Source: Sambucus nigra (lineage: Eukaryota > Streptophyta > Magnoliopsida > Dipsacales > Adoxaceae). Taken from it: a DNA stretch of 64,000 nt. Under the pieces are notes generated by a model. That model searched no databases, was not told the origin of the DNA, and saw nothing but the letters and a program-made list of their open reading frames with translations. Within the stretch, counting starts at the first letter, position 1; the number at the start of each line of letters is the position of its first letter. The DNA is taken from positions 6,673,302-6,737,301 of the forward strand of contig OX422215.1 of the NCBI GenBank assembly GCA_949130495.1, read 5' to 3'. Shown here in pieces: positions 53,195 through 63,815 of the stretch. The position numbers and the translations under genes are program-made.

Positions 53195-54012
53195 TATCTA
53201 CTTATTCCTTTCTCTCTCAATCGTTCTCATTCTCCAAGGCAAAGAGATAAGAATATGGATCTGTTACTCTCTCTATCTATCTCTCTCTAAGATATGATCT
53301 CGATTTTCTCTCTCTCAAAAACTGAGTTGTGGTCGAAATGAGGGTGTAAGAGAGTATATATATGACATCTTGTTAGGGTTTTTTAAATCGTGTGGCTAAG
53401 ATCGATTCTTTAAGCATATTATAAAATACACGACTCAGATCATTTGAGTTTAAAAGGATTTTGATTTGCTCAAAATAATGTACATGGATTAAGCTTTGGG
53501 ACCATAGATTAAAGAAGAACTAATGGTTAAAAAATGCATTTGTTTTTGTCTCACTAAAGAATCACAAGTCCAATGTTTAATTAAAAGGCTTTTAAAGAAA
53601 CACAGATACATTTAAAAAAATATTTTAACCCAAATTAAAAAATAGAAAAATTCATACAATTCAAAGAAAAATATATTTTCACACTTTTATTATGAAAAAT
53701 AAATTTTTACTTATTTTTCCAATTAATTACAAAATGTGTTATTAAATTTTAAAAGCAATTTAAAAATATAATAAATCACACACGTAGCATAAAAAATACC
53801 AAACACAGATGCATAAAATGTGCACAGTGAAGTGTATGCAAGTGTTGTGAAATGTGTATGTACAAGTGCATCATTGATCATTTTTAGGTCCTTTATACTT
53901 TGCGCTAGGATGAGTAGGATAGGATAGAGGTATGACTGATATCTAGACTCAATATTACAAAAAATGCCTTTTCATAATTTGTCTAACTTAGCTTGAGAAC
54001 CTTCTAGGTGCA
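53195..54012 (-). other. unclassified stretch with TATA motif and GA-rich leader on minus strand
   Basis: On the minus strand a TATATATAT motif (53355-53363) is followed by a run rich in GAGAGA and GATAGA (53330-53200), which is typical of a plant 5' leader or of the R-U5 part of an LTR. No clear coding region follows across the E8 insertion. The rest is AT-rich without recognisable content. Confidence 0.35.
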
Positions 54013-54587
54013 TGTTGATGTAAAAAATTAGATCATATCTAATTATTCAATCACAGATAAATAAATGAGACAAAGAATTTTTAAAGTGGTTCAGCCTTAT
54101 AGGAATGGCCTACGTCCACTGTTATGTTATTGCTGAGTGTTTGGGAATTCTCGATTACAAGTTCTATCAAGAAATTCCGGTCCCCTTACAATGAGGATTG
54201 TACAATGTATTTATAGCCCTGAGGCTATAATGTGAAAGGGTAATACATTAAATGATGTACATATGAAAGGGTAATACATTAAATGCCCCTTAAGCGTGTG
54301 CGTCTGAATGATAAGCATTTAATGAACAGTCAAACTGTTGGTTATCCTGTCATTAATGCTTTGTTCGAGGTGCAGCTCGGACTGCCTAAGCTTCTCGGTA
54401 CTCAAGAGTTCCTCGGAGAGTTCTTGTTCCTCGGAGCGTGTGAGTTCCTCGAGGAAGCAGTGTTCCTCGTTGTAGTATGGTTCCTCGGAGCGTGTGAGTT
54501 CCTCGAAAGTATTTATTGTTGCCACGTAGATTGCCACGCGTCTTCATTCAATTGGTCCATGTCAGCAGACTAAATTTGGTATCAACA
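54013..54587 (-). mobile_element. 3' LTR of the Tat-lineage element
   Basis: 575 bp bounded by TGTTGAT and ATCAACA inverted termini. On the minus strand a CTATAAATA box lies at 54216-54208, placing U3 to the right. A TTCCTCGGAG word cluster fills 54395-54510. The GTGGTTCAGCC and GGCCTACGTCCACTG motifs near 54082-54120 are common in plant LTRs. The left target duplicate would be gtgca (54008-54012). Confidence 0.88.
54208..54216 (-). promoter_or_regulatory. TATA box of the Tat LTR
   Basis: CTATAAATA on the minus strand. Transcription toward lower coordinates would start near 54180. Confidence 0.6.
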
Positions 54588-54600
54588 GAAGCCCCCAATG
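54588..54600 (-). promoter_or_regulatory. polypurine tract of the Tat element
   Basis: The minus strand reads CATTGGGGGCTTC immediately before the LTR start TGTTGATACC. G-rich tracts of this form are usual in plant Ty3 elements. Confidence 0.75.
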
Positions 54601-54843
54601 TTTCATAGTTCGAAATTTGAGGAGTATGGAACATTCTTTCTCGGAATATGGTAGCTTTAAATGGTCTTCCTGATTTTTAGGAGTGTTTCCCTTGTATTTA
54701 TTTTTCCTTCCAAATTCGTAGAATCAGACTTTTTTGAATTTTTATGCCCGCTTCGATTGTCGCGCCCTTTTTATCCTTATAGCCACCGGTAGCGTAATCG
54801 TTTCTTTTTGTAATCATTACTTTTTCCTTTTTCCAAGGCAAGG

Positions 54844-54851
54844 TATTTAAG
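54844..54851 (+). promoter_or_regulatory. possible TATA box of the first antisense gene
   Basis: TATTTAAG about 165 bases upstream of the ATG at 55017, with a CT-rich leader between (54880-55015). Inferred from position only. Confidence 0.4.
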
Positions 54852-55016
54852 CGTCACAGACAATCCCATCGTCTTCTACTTTTTTAAATTTGTATCTTCG
54901 AGTTTTCCATCGTCTCTTTCTCTCCTGTGTATTCATCTCTTCCATCGTTCGTTGTCAACAGATCCACTCTTTTTCTGTAAGATCTTCTTCCTTCTTCTTC
55001 ATTTCCTTTATTCATC

Positions 55017-57209
55017 ATGGTTTACCCTGTTGAATCTCTTGATAAGTTTCGCTCTAATTTTTCTATTCCCTCCTGGGTTGTTCTGGAAGAGCTTTCTGAG
55101 CCTTCTGATTATTTCCGTTTGGCTGAGGGACATTGGTTCCCCAGTCTCTTTGTTGCTGAGTGTGGATTTTCTTTTCCACCAAATCCCTTATGTCTGGAAT
55201 TTTATCAATACTTTGACGTTGTTCCGGCAAGAATAGCCCCCAATACATGGAGAATAGTTAATGGGGTTAATAGATTAAATCAAATCCGTGGAACTCGCAT
55301 AGGAATTCCAGAAATCATGTTTTGTTATAGATGGGCAGTTGGTGATAACACCTTTTATTTAAAAACTAGATTTTTAAATAGGGCCTTAGTAGTCAATCTC
55401 CTGGATGCCAATAGGGATTATTTTGAGCACGGGGTTGTCATAGAAAATTGGCAACATGCTCCTTTATCTGGAGATGAAGTGTATCAGGGTCCCAGATGCC
55501 CTCCCTATGGCAATGGGATAGGTTATTTTTATTTAATTTTATTTATTTTGAAATCATGCTTCCTTTATGTTTGATAAAATGTGCCACTGATATTTTAATA
55601 TTTATTTATTTGCAGTTGATAGTAAAAGAAAGTGTCCAAAAGAAGCAGACGTTAATATAAGGCACTTAAAACTTATCTGGAGTTTGCATTAGAGTGTTGC
55701 TGACGAGCACATTAGGTCAGCCTCATATCTACTGCAGTACAAGAGCTACACCACTTCTTTTACTGCTCGTCCGGTGATAAGCGACACAGAGTCAGTACCA
55801 GCTTCTACCACTTCTTCGCCTGAGTCACACGTTCCTTTGACTGAAAGGATGAAGAAGAGAAGACCTCCCACTCTCTTCGAGAAGCCTGCCTCTGGTGCTG
55901 GAGAGGCCAAAAGAAGTAAACACGATGTCCCAGAAGGGACAAAGAAAATTGATGCAGCTCCTCCAGCTGCTCCTGCTAAGGTTGCCGAGAAGCCTCCAGT
56001 GGCCCCGAACAAGGCTGCTGCTCCAGGCGAGGTGATTGTCATATCACCGACCAAGAGCTCCTCCTTGGTTGAATCAATCCCTGTTCCCCCGAGGAAGCTG
56101 AAGAAGAGCTCCTCGGTCAATTTGGCTGACACCATCACTCAGCCCCCAGCTACTGGAACTGGTGTTCCAACTTTTGTTTCGCCGAGCTCTGCCATGAGCT
56201 CGGTTAAGACTTGGATCATTCTCGAGATTCAAGGTGTTGAAGAGAACCTTTCTCGGGAAATGGTTACATAATTGGTTGCTCGCCATATTGCTTCTGTAAG
56301 TTTTGTTGCTTTGAACTTTTCATCTTTCCTTTGTTATATCTATCTCTGACTTTGCTTTCATTTTTTTTTCACAGTTGGCGAGCTGCTTCAATATAATTTT
56401 GAAGAAAGATGAGGCGATTAAAGCTTCAAGCTCCTCATCTAATGTGGAGGAAGCTCTGGAGGAAGCTATTAAGTCTTTGGAAGACTATCGTCAGAAGTAT
56501 GATACTCACAAGGCTATTTGGGAGAAGAAGCTTACCTCCATCGAGCAGGAGAAAGCTCAAGTTGTTGAAGTCTCCAAGGAGTTGGAGAAGAATAAAGGAC
56601 TTGGAAGGTAAAAATAAAGAGCTCGACAAGAAGCTCAAAAATGTTGGAGAGCTTGAGAATAAGCTCAAGGTTGCTGAGGAAGAGTTGGGTCAGCTTCGGG
56701 AGGTAAATCGGCAGAAGGAGGAGGTTGAGAATAAATTGAAGACTGCTGAAAACCTTCTGTCCGAGAAGCTTTCCTCGGAGAAGTTAAAGAGAAAATCGGT
56801 TGTGAATAAGTTTTTCAGCGCTGGCTGGGACAAGGGGTGGAACAAGGTCTTGGCTGCCACGATGTCTCAAGTAGAATATGGCAGCCTCAAGTACTTCAGA
56901 GATGGGTGGGTCGCTGCTCTACAGGAGATGAAAGTGGATGAAAATTCCGAACTCTTTCAGCCGCACATCCCTGGTCCCCCTCCAACTCCCGAAGACGAAG
57001 AAGAGGACGAAGCTGCCTCTGAAGAGTCTTCCATGGTGATGGGAGATCATCCCCCAGCCATCCAGCCTGCTAACGAGGAACCTCAGTAAATCATTACTTC
57101 TTCCGAGCAACTGCTGGCACTCCCCGAGCAACTTTCTATTCCCTCCGAGCAACCTACTTCCTCGTCCCAGCCTCCCGAGAAGGTTTTGGGAGACAAGGAA
57201 AAGGTGTAG
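55017..57209 (+). pseudogene. antisense gene 1: Transposase_28-like protein with two introns
   Basis: ATG at 55017 opens a domain resembling the plant putative gypsy-type transposon domain (Transposase_28): FSIPSWVVLEELSEPSD, FPPNPLCLEFYQYF and APNTWRIVNGVNRLNQ within the first 90 residues. Exon 1 would end at 55521, with intron 55522-55615 (GT to TGCAG), exon 2 at 55616-56295, intron 56296-56374 (GTAAGT to CACAG) and exon 3 to the TAG at 57207. Phases agree at both junctions. Exon 2 is Pro/Ala/Ser/Lys-rich; exon 3 is a Glu/Lys coiled coil ending in an AGWDKGW and DGWVAALQEM motif, then an acidic tail. Defects are stops near 55690, 56269 and 57087 and a frameshift near 56605. An AATAAA lies at 57301. 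It is transcribed opposite to pol, and its function is unknown. Confidence 0.75.
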
Positions 57210-57300
57210 AGTTGTTCGGGTTTCTCTTTATATTTTTCTTTTGTCAAATGTAACCATGAATATGTAACTCTGAACCTTGTACTTTTAACCTTTATGATAT

Positions 57301-57306
57301 AATAAA
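57301..57306 (+). terminator. polyadenylation signal after antisense gene 1
   Basis: AATAAA about 90 bases after the last stop of gene 1 and 100 bases before the start of gene 2. Confidence 0.5.
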
Positions 57307-57406
57307 ACTTGAACTTGTGTTTTTGCATACTGTTTTCTATTCTTCATGCTTTATTAGTGCTTTTATTGATTACTGCTTTTTCTTCCTCTGCTAGTTTCTG
57401 GCCAGG

Positions 57407-58678
57407 ATGGAGTTACTATCTGCTCATGATACCAAGCTGTTGAGGCAATGCAATGATTATTTTAAGGCGGGTCACACATATCTGAGTACGGCACAAATCG
57501 TCGACATTCTCGGCCAAGATGCTTCGGACCAGGCAGTTGAAGCCTACCAATACTTGGCGTGTCTGCTTGATCGGGCGGTGGCCAATAATGTGGCTTATTA
57601 TGATATGATCGAGGATATCCAAGGCACCCTCGAAGATCTTCAGCAATAATACAAAGAATCCACTGCCCTTTTGCACGAGGGGTATGAGAAGAAATATCAA
57701 CAAATCATTACCGACAAGGGCTACGACAAACTTTTTATTGGCTACGATGTGAGGGAGAGAACTCTGAAGGGTGAGGTCGAGGAGTGCAGACAAATAGCTG
57801 AATTATTAGAGCAAGAGAATAACAACCTTCAAAGAGAGTTGTCACAATTGAAGTCTGCAGCTTCTACTTCAAAAGCCTTGATCCTAGTGACTGATGAGGA
57901 ATTCTCGTTCTTGGAGGTCGAGAACGCCAATTTGGGGGATGAGTTGGAAACCTTGAAGAGGTCTGGCCCTTCTACATCTTCTCGTGGTCGAGCAAGAGCT
58001 CCTCGGGGACGAGCAAGAGCTGCTCAGATTCCTGTCGAGGAACAGAGGACTCAGTCTGCTTTAGAGAACCAGGCCTTCCAATTAACGGCGAAGAACCAGG
58101 CGTTGGCTGAAATGTCAAAGAAGATCAGGGACCTGGAAGAGCAACATTCTACTCAGAAGTCTGTCCTGGAGAATAAGGAACTCTTCATCAAAAATCTCCA
58201 CGAGCAACTAGAAAGATTGACATATCAATTTCACAAACAGTCCAGGGAGTTCTGGATGGCTGGATACAACGAGGCTCTCTACCACTTGGACGATCGTATC
58301 CAGAATGCCAATAATGAGGGCTATAAGCAAGGCTGGTTGAATGCCTTAGGTGTGCTGCAACTCGAACAGGGTCATTACCTGTGGGACTACCACGATCCTG
58401 GGTTGCTCGACCTACCCGTGCCTCCATTCAAACTGGATATGAGTTGGATCCCTGCTCGGGCCATTCCTCGATGCTTGATTTCAAAATATCCCGGCGACTA
58501 CAATCTCCATTCAAATGTCGATATATCTCGTCCCGAGCACCTCCTATATCGACCATCCGTGATGAATATCAGGATGTTGAAAGATTTGAACTTTATAAAT
58601 TCTCCTCTTGCTTTAAATGATCCGCCTGCTGGCGAGGAACCTGTTTCAAAAGCAGAGGGGAAAAGACCAGTAAAATAG
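57407..58678 (+). pseudogene. antisense gene 2: coiled-coil protein, single internal stop
   Basis: ATG at 57407, open to 58678 in one frame (423 codons) except for a TAA at 57647. No known domain was recognised. Residues 1-80 are compact and helical. Residues about 120-180 form a coiled coil (EECRQIAELLEQENNNLQRE), followed by an Arg/Gly/Ala patch (RGRARAPRGRARAAQ) that could bind nucleic acid, and a second coiled coil. The C-terminal FWMAGYNEALYHLDD and GYKQGWLNALGVLQL motif resembles the one in gene 1, then a Pro-rich tail. An AATAAA at 58691 follows. It lies tail to tail with pol. The role is unknown. Confidence 0.65.
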
Positions 58679-58690
58679 GAATATTAATGT

Positions 58691-58696
58691 AATAAA
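58691..58696 (+). terminator. polyadenylation signal after antisense gene 2
   Basis: AATAAA 12 bases past the stop codon, with a second AT-rich stretch following. Confidence 0.45.
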
Positions 58697-58849
58697 TTTG
58701 TATACATTTCATTATAAATGTAATTTATTTTTGGATTTAATGAAAGACTTTTATTTTTGTTCGCAATCTTAATTGCTATTGTCTTGTAATTATAAAATAT
58801 TTTACATTTGTCCATGCATATCTGTTAAAAAGATAATGATATTATGTTA

Positions 58850-59465
58850 TTTGTCGACCAACTTATTGTCGACCAACTTATTGTCGAATAGCTTGAATTT
58901 GTGGTAATTACTTGGCAAAAATAATGTTTTGTTTCTCGACCAACTTAGTAAAAAGTTACGTGTATAAAAATGTTGCTCGATCACTTTCTCATCTTTATAA
59001 AATGTTTCCGACCAACCAAGGCCGGTAAATTTTCCTTGTCGACCAACTACATTTAGTGGGTTTTCATCCCCGACCAGCCATAGTTAGTAGATTTTTTTCT
59101 TAACGAGCAACTTTGGCACTTTTTGGAATAATTTTACCTCCCGACCAACTCAAGTTGGCATTTTCGAGAATATATTTACTTCCTAAACCGGCATAAGTTG
59201 GCATTTTTAGGAATACTTTTATTTCCCGAGGAACATATAATTTTACTTCCCGTAGGAATACAAGTTTTATTTCCCGGAGGAAAACAAGTAGATTTACTTC
59301 CCGGAGGAATACAGGTAGTTTTACTTCCCGGAGGAATACAGGTAGCTTTACTTCCCGGAGGAATACAGGTAGCTTTACTTCCCGGAGGAATATAGGTAGC
59401 TTTACTTCCCGGAGGAATATTGGTAGCTTTACTTCCCGGAGGAATATATGTTTCTCGACCAACCT
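58850..59465. repeat. two repeat arrays between convergent genes
   Basis: 58850-59170 holds diverged copies of a 'ctcgaccaact' unit with spacers, some including 'agttggcattttcgag'. 59217-59455 is a tandem array of a 27-base unit (tttacttcccggaggaatac plus aggtagc), about eight copies with the central ones nearly identical. Frames through it translate to short periodic peptides and are not genes. It separates the ends of pol (minus) and antisense gene 2 (plus). Confidence 0.92.
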
Positions 59466-59579
59466 TAGTTGGCATTTTCGAGAAAAAATTTGAGTAGTCT
59501 GAGCTTTGCCGAGTTTTGTCGAGTAGTGCGTAGCACTAGTATTCCCCGAAAAACTTTCAATAAAAGGAGAGAATATCCA

Positions 59580-60968
59580 TCACTGATAATATTTGCGCAG
59601 GTGCTCTGCGTTCCATGCATTCTTAAACTCCTCCCCTTCTAAAGTTGCAATTCGGTAAGTTCCTGGTCGAACGACTTCTGTAACTCGGTATGGTCCATGC
59701 CAGTTTGCCTCCAGTTTATTGTGCTTTTGAATTACTTTCTTCAGCACATAGTCTCCTTCTTTCAGTTCGCACTTCTTCACCCTCTTATTGTAGAACAAAG
59801 TTGTTCGCTGCTGGTAAGCAGCATTTCTAATGGCTGATTCTTCTCTAACTTCCTCGACCATGTCTAAATCCAATCTTCTCATTAAGTCGCTGACAGGGGA
59901 ATTGAAATTCAGTACCCTGTGTGTTGGGAGGCCCAACTCGGCAGGTATAACAACTTCACTTCTAAACGCCAGCATATATGGTGATTCTCCAGTTGCTACT
60001 CGGGGAGTAGTTCGGTAAGCCCACAGTACTGACTGTAACTCGTTGATCCAGTTTGCTTTTGCATCATCCAGTCTTTTCTTCAAGCCATTTAGCAGCGTTC
60101 TGTTTGTCACTTCAGTTTGTCCATTGCTTTGAGGATGGCCTGGTGCTGAGTGGACCTTCAAAATATTTGACTGATGACAATAGACAGCGAACTCCTCGTT
60201 ATCAAAGTATGTTCCATGGTCTGTGATGAAAGCATGAGGAAGACCATATCGACAAATGATGTTCTTCCAAACAAATTGGTATACCTTCTCGTACGTCATA
60301 TCAATGAGAGTCTCAGCTTCTACCCACTTAGTAAAATAATCCACTGCGATGACGAGGTATTTGAACCTTCCTCTGGTCGTTGGCAGTGGCCCAACCAAAT
60401 CTATCCCCCACATGGCGAACGGCCAAGGGGAAGTGATGGGTGTTAACAATGCTTGTGGAGTTCTTCGGATGGAGGAAAAGCGTTGGCACTTGTCACATTT
60501 CTTGGCATAGGCTATACAATCAGCCCTCATCGTCGGCCAGTAGTATCCCTGCGTCATCACCCTTTGCAAAAGCGTCCGACCTGCTACATGGGCTCCACAG
60601 GACCCTTCATGGATCTCTTCAATTAAATCTTTCACCTCGGTGGGATGTACACATCTCTGCAAACCTGCAATAATTCCTCGTCTATATAGAATACCGTTAG
60701 TTAATACATACCGAGCAGCTTTAAACTTGAATTTCTTGGCTGCGAGCTTGTCAATTGGTAATTCTCCCTCCTCAATATATGCCCTGATGGGATCCATCCA
60801 AGATGGTCCTAAATCAAGGGTAATAAAGTTCATCGTCAGATCTTCATCTATACTCCGACCAACTAACACTTCAATTGGGATTGTTCGTCGTAGCTCGGTG
60901 CGAGTAGCTGATGCTAATCGAGCTAGGACGTCTGCTCTCGCATTCTCCATTCTTGGTATTCTGGCCAG
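59580..60968 (-). pseudogene. pol: Tat element integrase, nearly intact
   Basis: An open frame of 456 codons from 60950. It begins with ENARADVLARLAS, the end of the archaeal-type RNase H. The integrase zinc finger follows (HEGSCGAH with CDKCQRF) and then the core with GIDLVGPLP, FITDHGTYF and HPQSNGQTEVTNR, so the D, D and E residues are present. The C-terminal part has LQSVLWAYRTTPR, GESPYMLAF and GPYRVTEVVRPGTYRI, ending EHLRKYYQ. No chromodomain is present, as expected for Tat. One TAG (60969-60971) interrupts the link to the RNase H upstream. It would insert cDNA into the host chromosome. Confidence 0.93.
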
Positions 60969-61910
60969 CTAATTAGCAGCAAATTTCGACACCAGCTCAT
61001 TTGCCTTTGCATGATATCTGATCATTATTTCTCCTCTAACTGCATATACTCCCAACATTTGATCTATAATCAATTGAGAATCACTGAAGACAGTAACCTG
61101 CTGCGCCTCCATAATTTTTGCCAAATTAAGACCTGCAATCATGGCCTCATACTCAGCCTCATTATTGGAAGCTTTGAATTGGAAACGTAGGGCGTATTCC
61201 ATGTCGACCTCGTTCGGAGTGCTCAAAACTATCCCTGCCCCACATCCTGTAGTGCAAGATGAGCCATCTACATATAGCCTCCATGTAGGTAACTCGTCTT
61301 CAAATTTCTGGTCTGACAGAGTTCCTCGGTGAAATATTTGTTGCTTCCTTTCATCCTCCCCTGATATTTCTTGCTCCTCGTTGATCATCTTTTCTTGCCC
61401 TTTTACTAACCGGAGTTGGTCTGAGCTCGAATTTGATGATCTTGTAACATCCACTTGCCCTTTTACCAACCGGAGTTGGTCTGAGCCTGTGTTTGATGAT
61501 CCTGTAGCATCCACAGGTTGATTAGCGAGCAACTTTTGCTCCTCGGGGGTATCAGGATAGGTGAACTCTGCTATAAAATCTGCTATAGCCTGCCCTTTTA
61601 ACGATGATCTGGGTTCATAAACTATATCATATTCACCGAGCTCTATTGCCCAGTACATCAATCTCCCTGATTTTTCTGGTTTATGAAGGGCTTGCCTCAA
61701 TGGCATATCAGTATATACTACTATGGTATGAGCCTGGGAGTATGGCCTCATTCTTCTACTCGCCTCAATCAGCGCCAGTGCTAACTTTTCCAACCTTGGA
61801 TATATGATCTCTGCTCCTCGGAAGGCCTTACTTGTGTAGTAAATTGGTTTTTGTACTTTATTCTCCACTCTTATCAACGCCGAGCTAACTGCATTTTCGA
61901 ACACTGCAAG
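60969..61910 (-). pseudogene. pol: Tat element dual RNase H region
   Basis: 311 codons. The first part is the ordinary Ty3 RNase H (KPIYYTSKAFRGAE, VYTDMPLRQALHKPEKSGR, GQAIADFIAEF), which lacks a clear first catalytic Asp near FENAVSSAL and is probably structural only. A linker follows with a 21-residue tandem duplication (SSDQLRLVKGQ repeated). The last 105 residues are the archaeal-type RNase H diagnostic of Tat, with LYVDGSSCTTGCGAGIVL, ASNNEAEYEAMIAGL and TVFSDSQLII, so its acidic residues are retained. A frameshift at about 61900 separates it from RT, and one stop at 60969 from integrase. Confidence 0.92.
61398..61520 (-). repeat. 63-bp in-frame duplication in the RNase H linker
   Basis: Two adjacent units of about 63 bases, each with 'gcccttttac' and 'aaccggagttggtctgagc', encode SSNTGSDQLRLVKGQ and SSNSSSDQLRLVKGQ. 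The frame is preserved. Confidence 0.9.
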
Positions 61911-62962
61911 ATATAAGTATAATTTTCTCCCATCACCGGCCTAGACAACAGTGGAGGTGCTCCCAAGTATTTCTTCAAGTCTTGAAAAGACTTCTCATAT
62001 TCATCATTCCACTCAAAAGTCTTTCGGATTGTCTTGAAGAATGGGAGACATCTATTAGTTGCTCGTGACACAAATCTGTTGAGTGCTGCTACTCGTCCTG
62101 TGAGACTCTGTACTTCCTTCTTCGTCGTTGGAGATCGCAACCCTAATAGAGCTTTGATTTTTTCAGGATTTGCCTCAATGCCTCGTTGGTTGACAAGTAC
62201 CCGAGAAACATGCCTTCTCGTACTCCAAATATGCACTTCTTCGGGTTCAGCTTCATTTGATATTTATCCAGTTGATCAAAAGTCTGACTTAAGTCAACTA
62301 GATGGTTGGCAGCTTTCTTGCTCTTTGTCAGCATATCGTCAACATAGACTTTCATGTTGCAACTGATTTGTTCAGCAAAGACCTTGTTCACCAGCCGCTG
62401 ATATATCGCACCTGCATTTTTCAAACCAAAAGGCATAACATTATAACAATAAGTTCCCCTAGGGGTAATGAAAGAAGTACTTTCCCTGTCTTCAGGTTTT
62501 ATTTTAATCTGATTGTAGCCAGAATAAGCATCCATGAAGCTCAGCAGCTCGTGTCCCGAGGTAGCATCCACCAGTTGATCAATTCGGGGCAATGGAAAGT
62601 GATCCTTTGGGCATGTTTTGTTGAGGTCGGTGAAGTCTACACACATCCTCCACTTGTTGTTTTTCTTCTTTACCATCACCACATTGGCTAACCAGTCTGG
62701 ATATTTGACATCTTCAATAAAAACAAGCCTTCTGGAGCTTCTCGACTTCCTCCTGTATAGCTTGATTCTTCTCGGGACTAAATACTCTTCTTCTCTGCTT
62801 CACAGGCTTGATTTCCTTATTCACATTGAGCTCGTGACATAAGAAATTTGGGTCTATCCCAGGCATATCTTCATGACTCCACGCAAAAGTTTGTTTTCTG
62901 CTTCTAAGGAAAGTTATCAATTCCTATTTTAGTGAGGCTTCCAACGATGAACCTACTTGAGT
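61874..62962 (-). pseudogene. pol: Tat element reverse transcriptase, two frameshifts
   Basis: Three overlapping frames carry one RT. 62920-62714 has FAWSHEDMPGIDPNF, KPVKQRRRVFSPEK and EEVEKLQKA, shifting at a T run near 62722. 62682-62143 has MVMVKKKNNKWRMCVDFTD, PLPRIDQLVDATSG, MDAYSGYNQI, MPFGLKNAGAIYQRLV and the active site YVDDML. After a shift near 62188, 62236-61874 has SPTTKKEVQSLTGRVAALNRF and FFKTIRK. The catalytic DD pair is intact, so damage is limited to indels and a few upstream stops (near 62922). Confidence 0.92.
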
Positions 62963-63064
62963 AATACTTTAAGGGTGTTCGTCGTCCAGAATGATGTTTT
63001 CAGTAGCTTCCACCACTTGACCCTTCACGAGTTGCGACTCATCTCTAGGATCCAATGTTTTAAT

Positions 63065-63815
63065 TTATGCACCTTCATCCACTTGATAGGTAGTAGTATT
63101 TTTCCTTGATTCCTCCAGTTCTTCTTGCTCGGCGGATGAATAATAGCATTCCCGAGCTACTTTCTGATCACCTTTCACAACTCCTACTCCAAAATTTATT
63201 GGAAATTTTAGGCATTGATGCACTGTAGATGGTACAGCCTCGAACTTCTTCAATCCTACTCTTCCCATGATGATATTGTATGATGATTGAACATTCTTAT
63301 TCATCACGAAGAAGCGTATTCTTTCTGTTCGACAAGCAGGCCACGTACCAATGAATATATCCAACTTGATCGTCCCAAGTGGAAATACTTTCTCGCCAGA
63401 AAAACCGAGGAGGGGTCTATGATAAGGCTCCAATTGAGATAGCTTTAGATTTAAACTATCGAAGCACGAGTAGAACATGATGTCTGCCGAGCTACCATTG
63501 TCGACCAGTACTCTTGAAATTATTACTTCCTCCATCCTCATTTTGATCACCAATGGGTCATCACGAGGATATAGAATACCTGCGAGATCATTCTTTGAGA
63601 AACCAATGACCAATTTCTCTTTGTTCACCTTTCTCGGGCGATCCTCCTCAGCTAGATTTATTCGCTGAATGTACGAGCAAGCTTGAGCCTCATAGAGGTA
63701 AGCTTTTCTTTCTGCAGTAAGGTCTCCTCCTCCTGTATCTCCACCTGTAATAACATTACAATCAAATGACCCAAGCGTATTGAAAATACCTCTCGTTATG
63801 GCTGCCTTGGTCTCT
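63065..63815 (-). pseudogene. pol: Tat element aspartic protease region
   Basis: The main frame (63628-63065) continues open upstream to about 63815 but without an ATG, as expected for a polyprotein segment. The active-site region is VLVDNGSSADIMFY, where Asp-Asn-Gly replaces the usual Asp-Thr-Gly or Asp-Gly-Gly. Further on are GFSGEKVFPLGTIKL and SYNIIMGRVGLKKFEAVPST with HQCLKFPI, which are typical Tat protease landmarks. It is linked to the GGDTGGGD segment that follows gag. A stop at 63065 separates it from RT. Confidence 0.88.

Noticed and set aside
54283..54573. 96-codon frame in the Tat LTR
   Set aside because: It consists of Phe-Leu-Gly-Ala-Cys-Glu repeats produced by the TTCCTCGGAG word cluster within the LTR.
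59217..59455. CRISPR-like regular repeat array
   Set aside because: The units are contiguous 27-mers without unique spacers, inside a plant retrotransposon; this is an ordinary tandem repeat.
59580..63628. Plus-strand frames of 60-130 codons opposite the Tat pol
   Set aside because: They are shadows of the minus-strand RT, RNase H and integrase and match no family.
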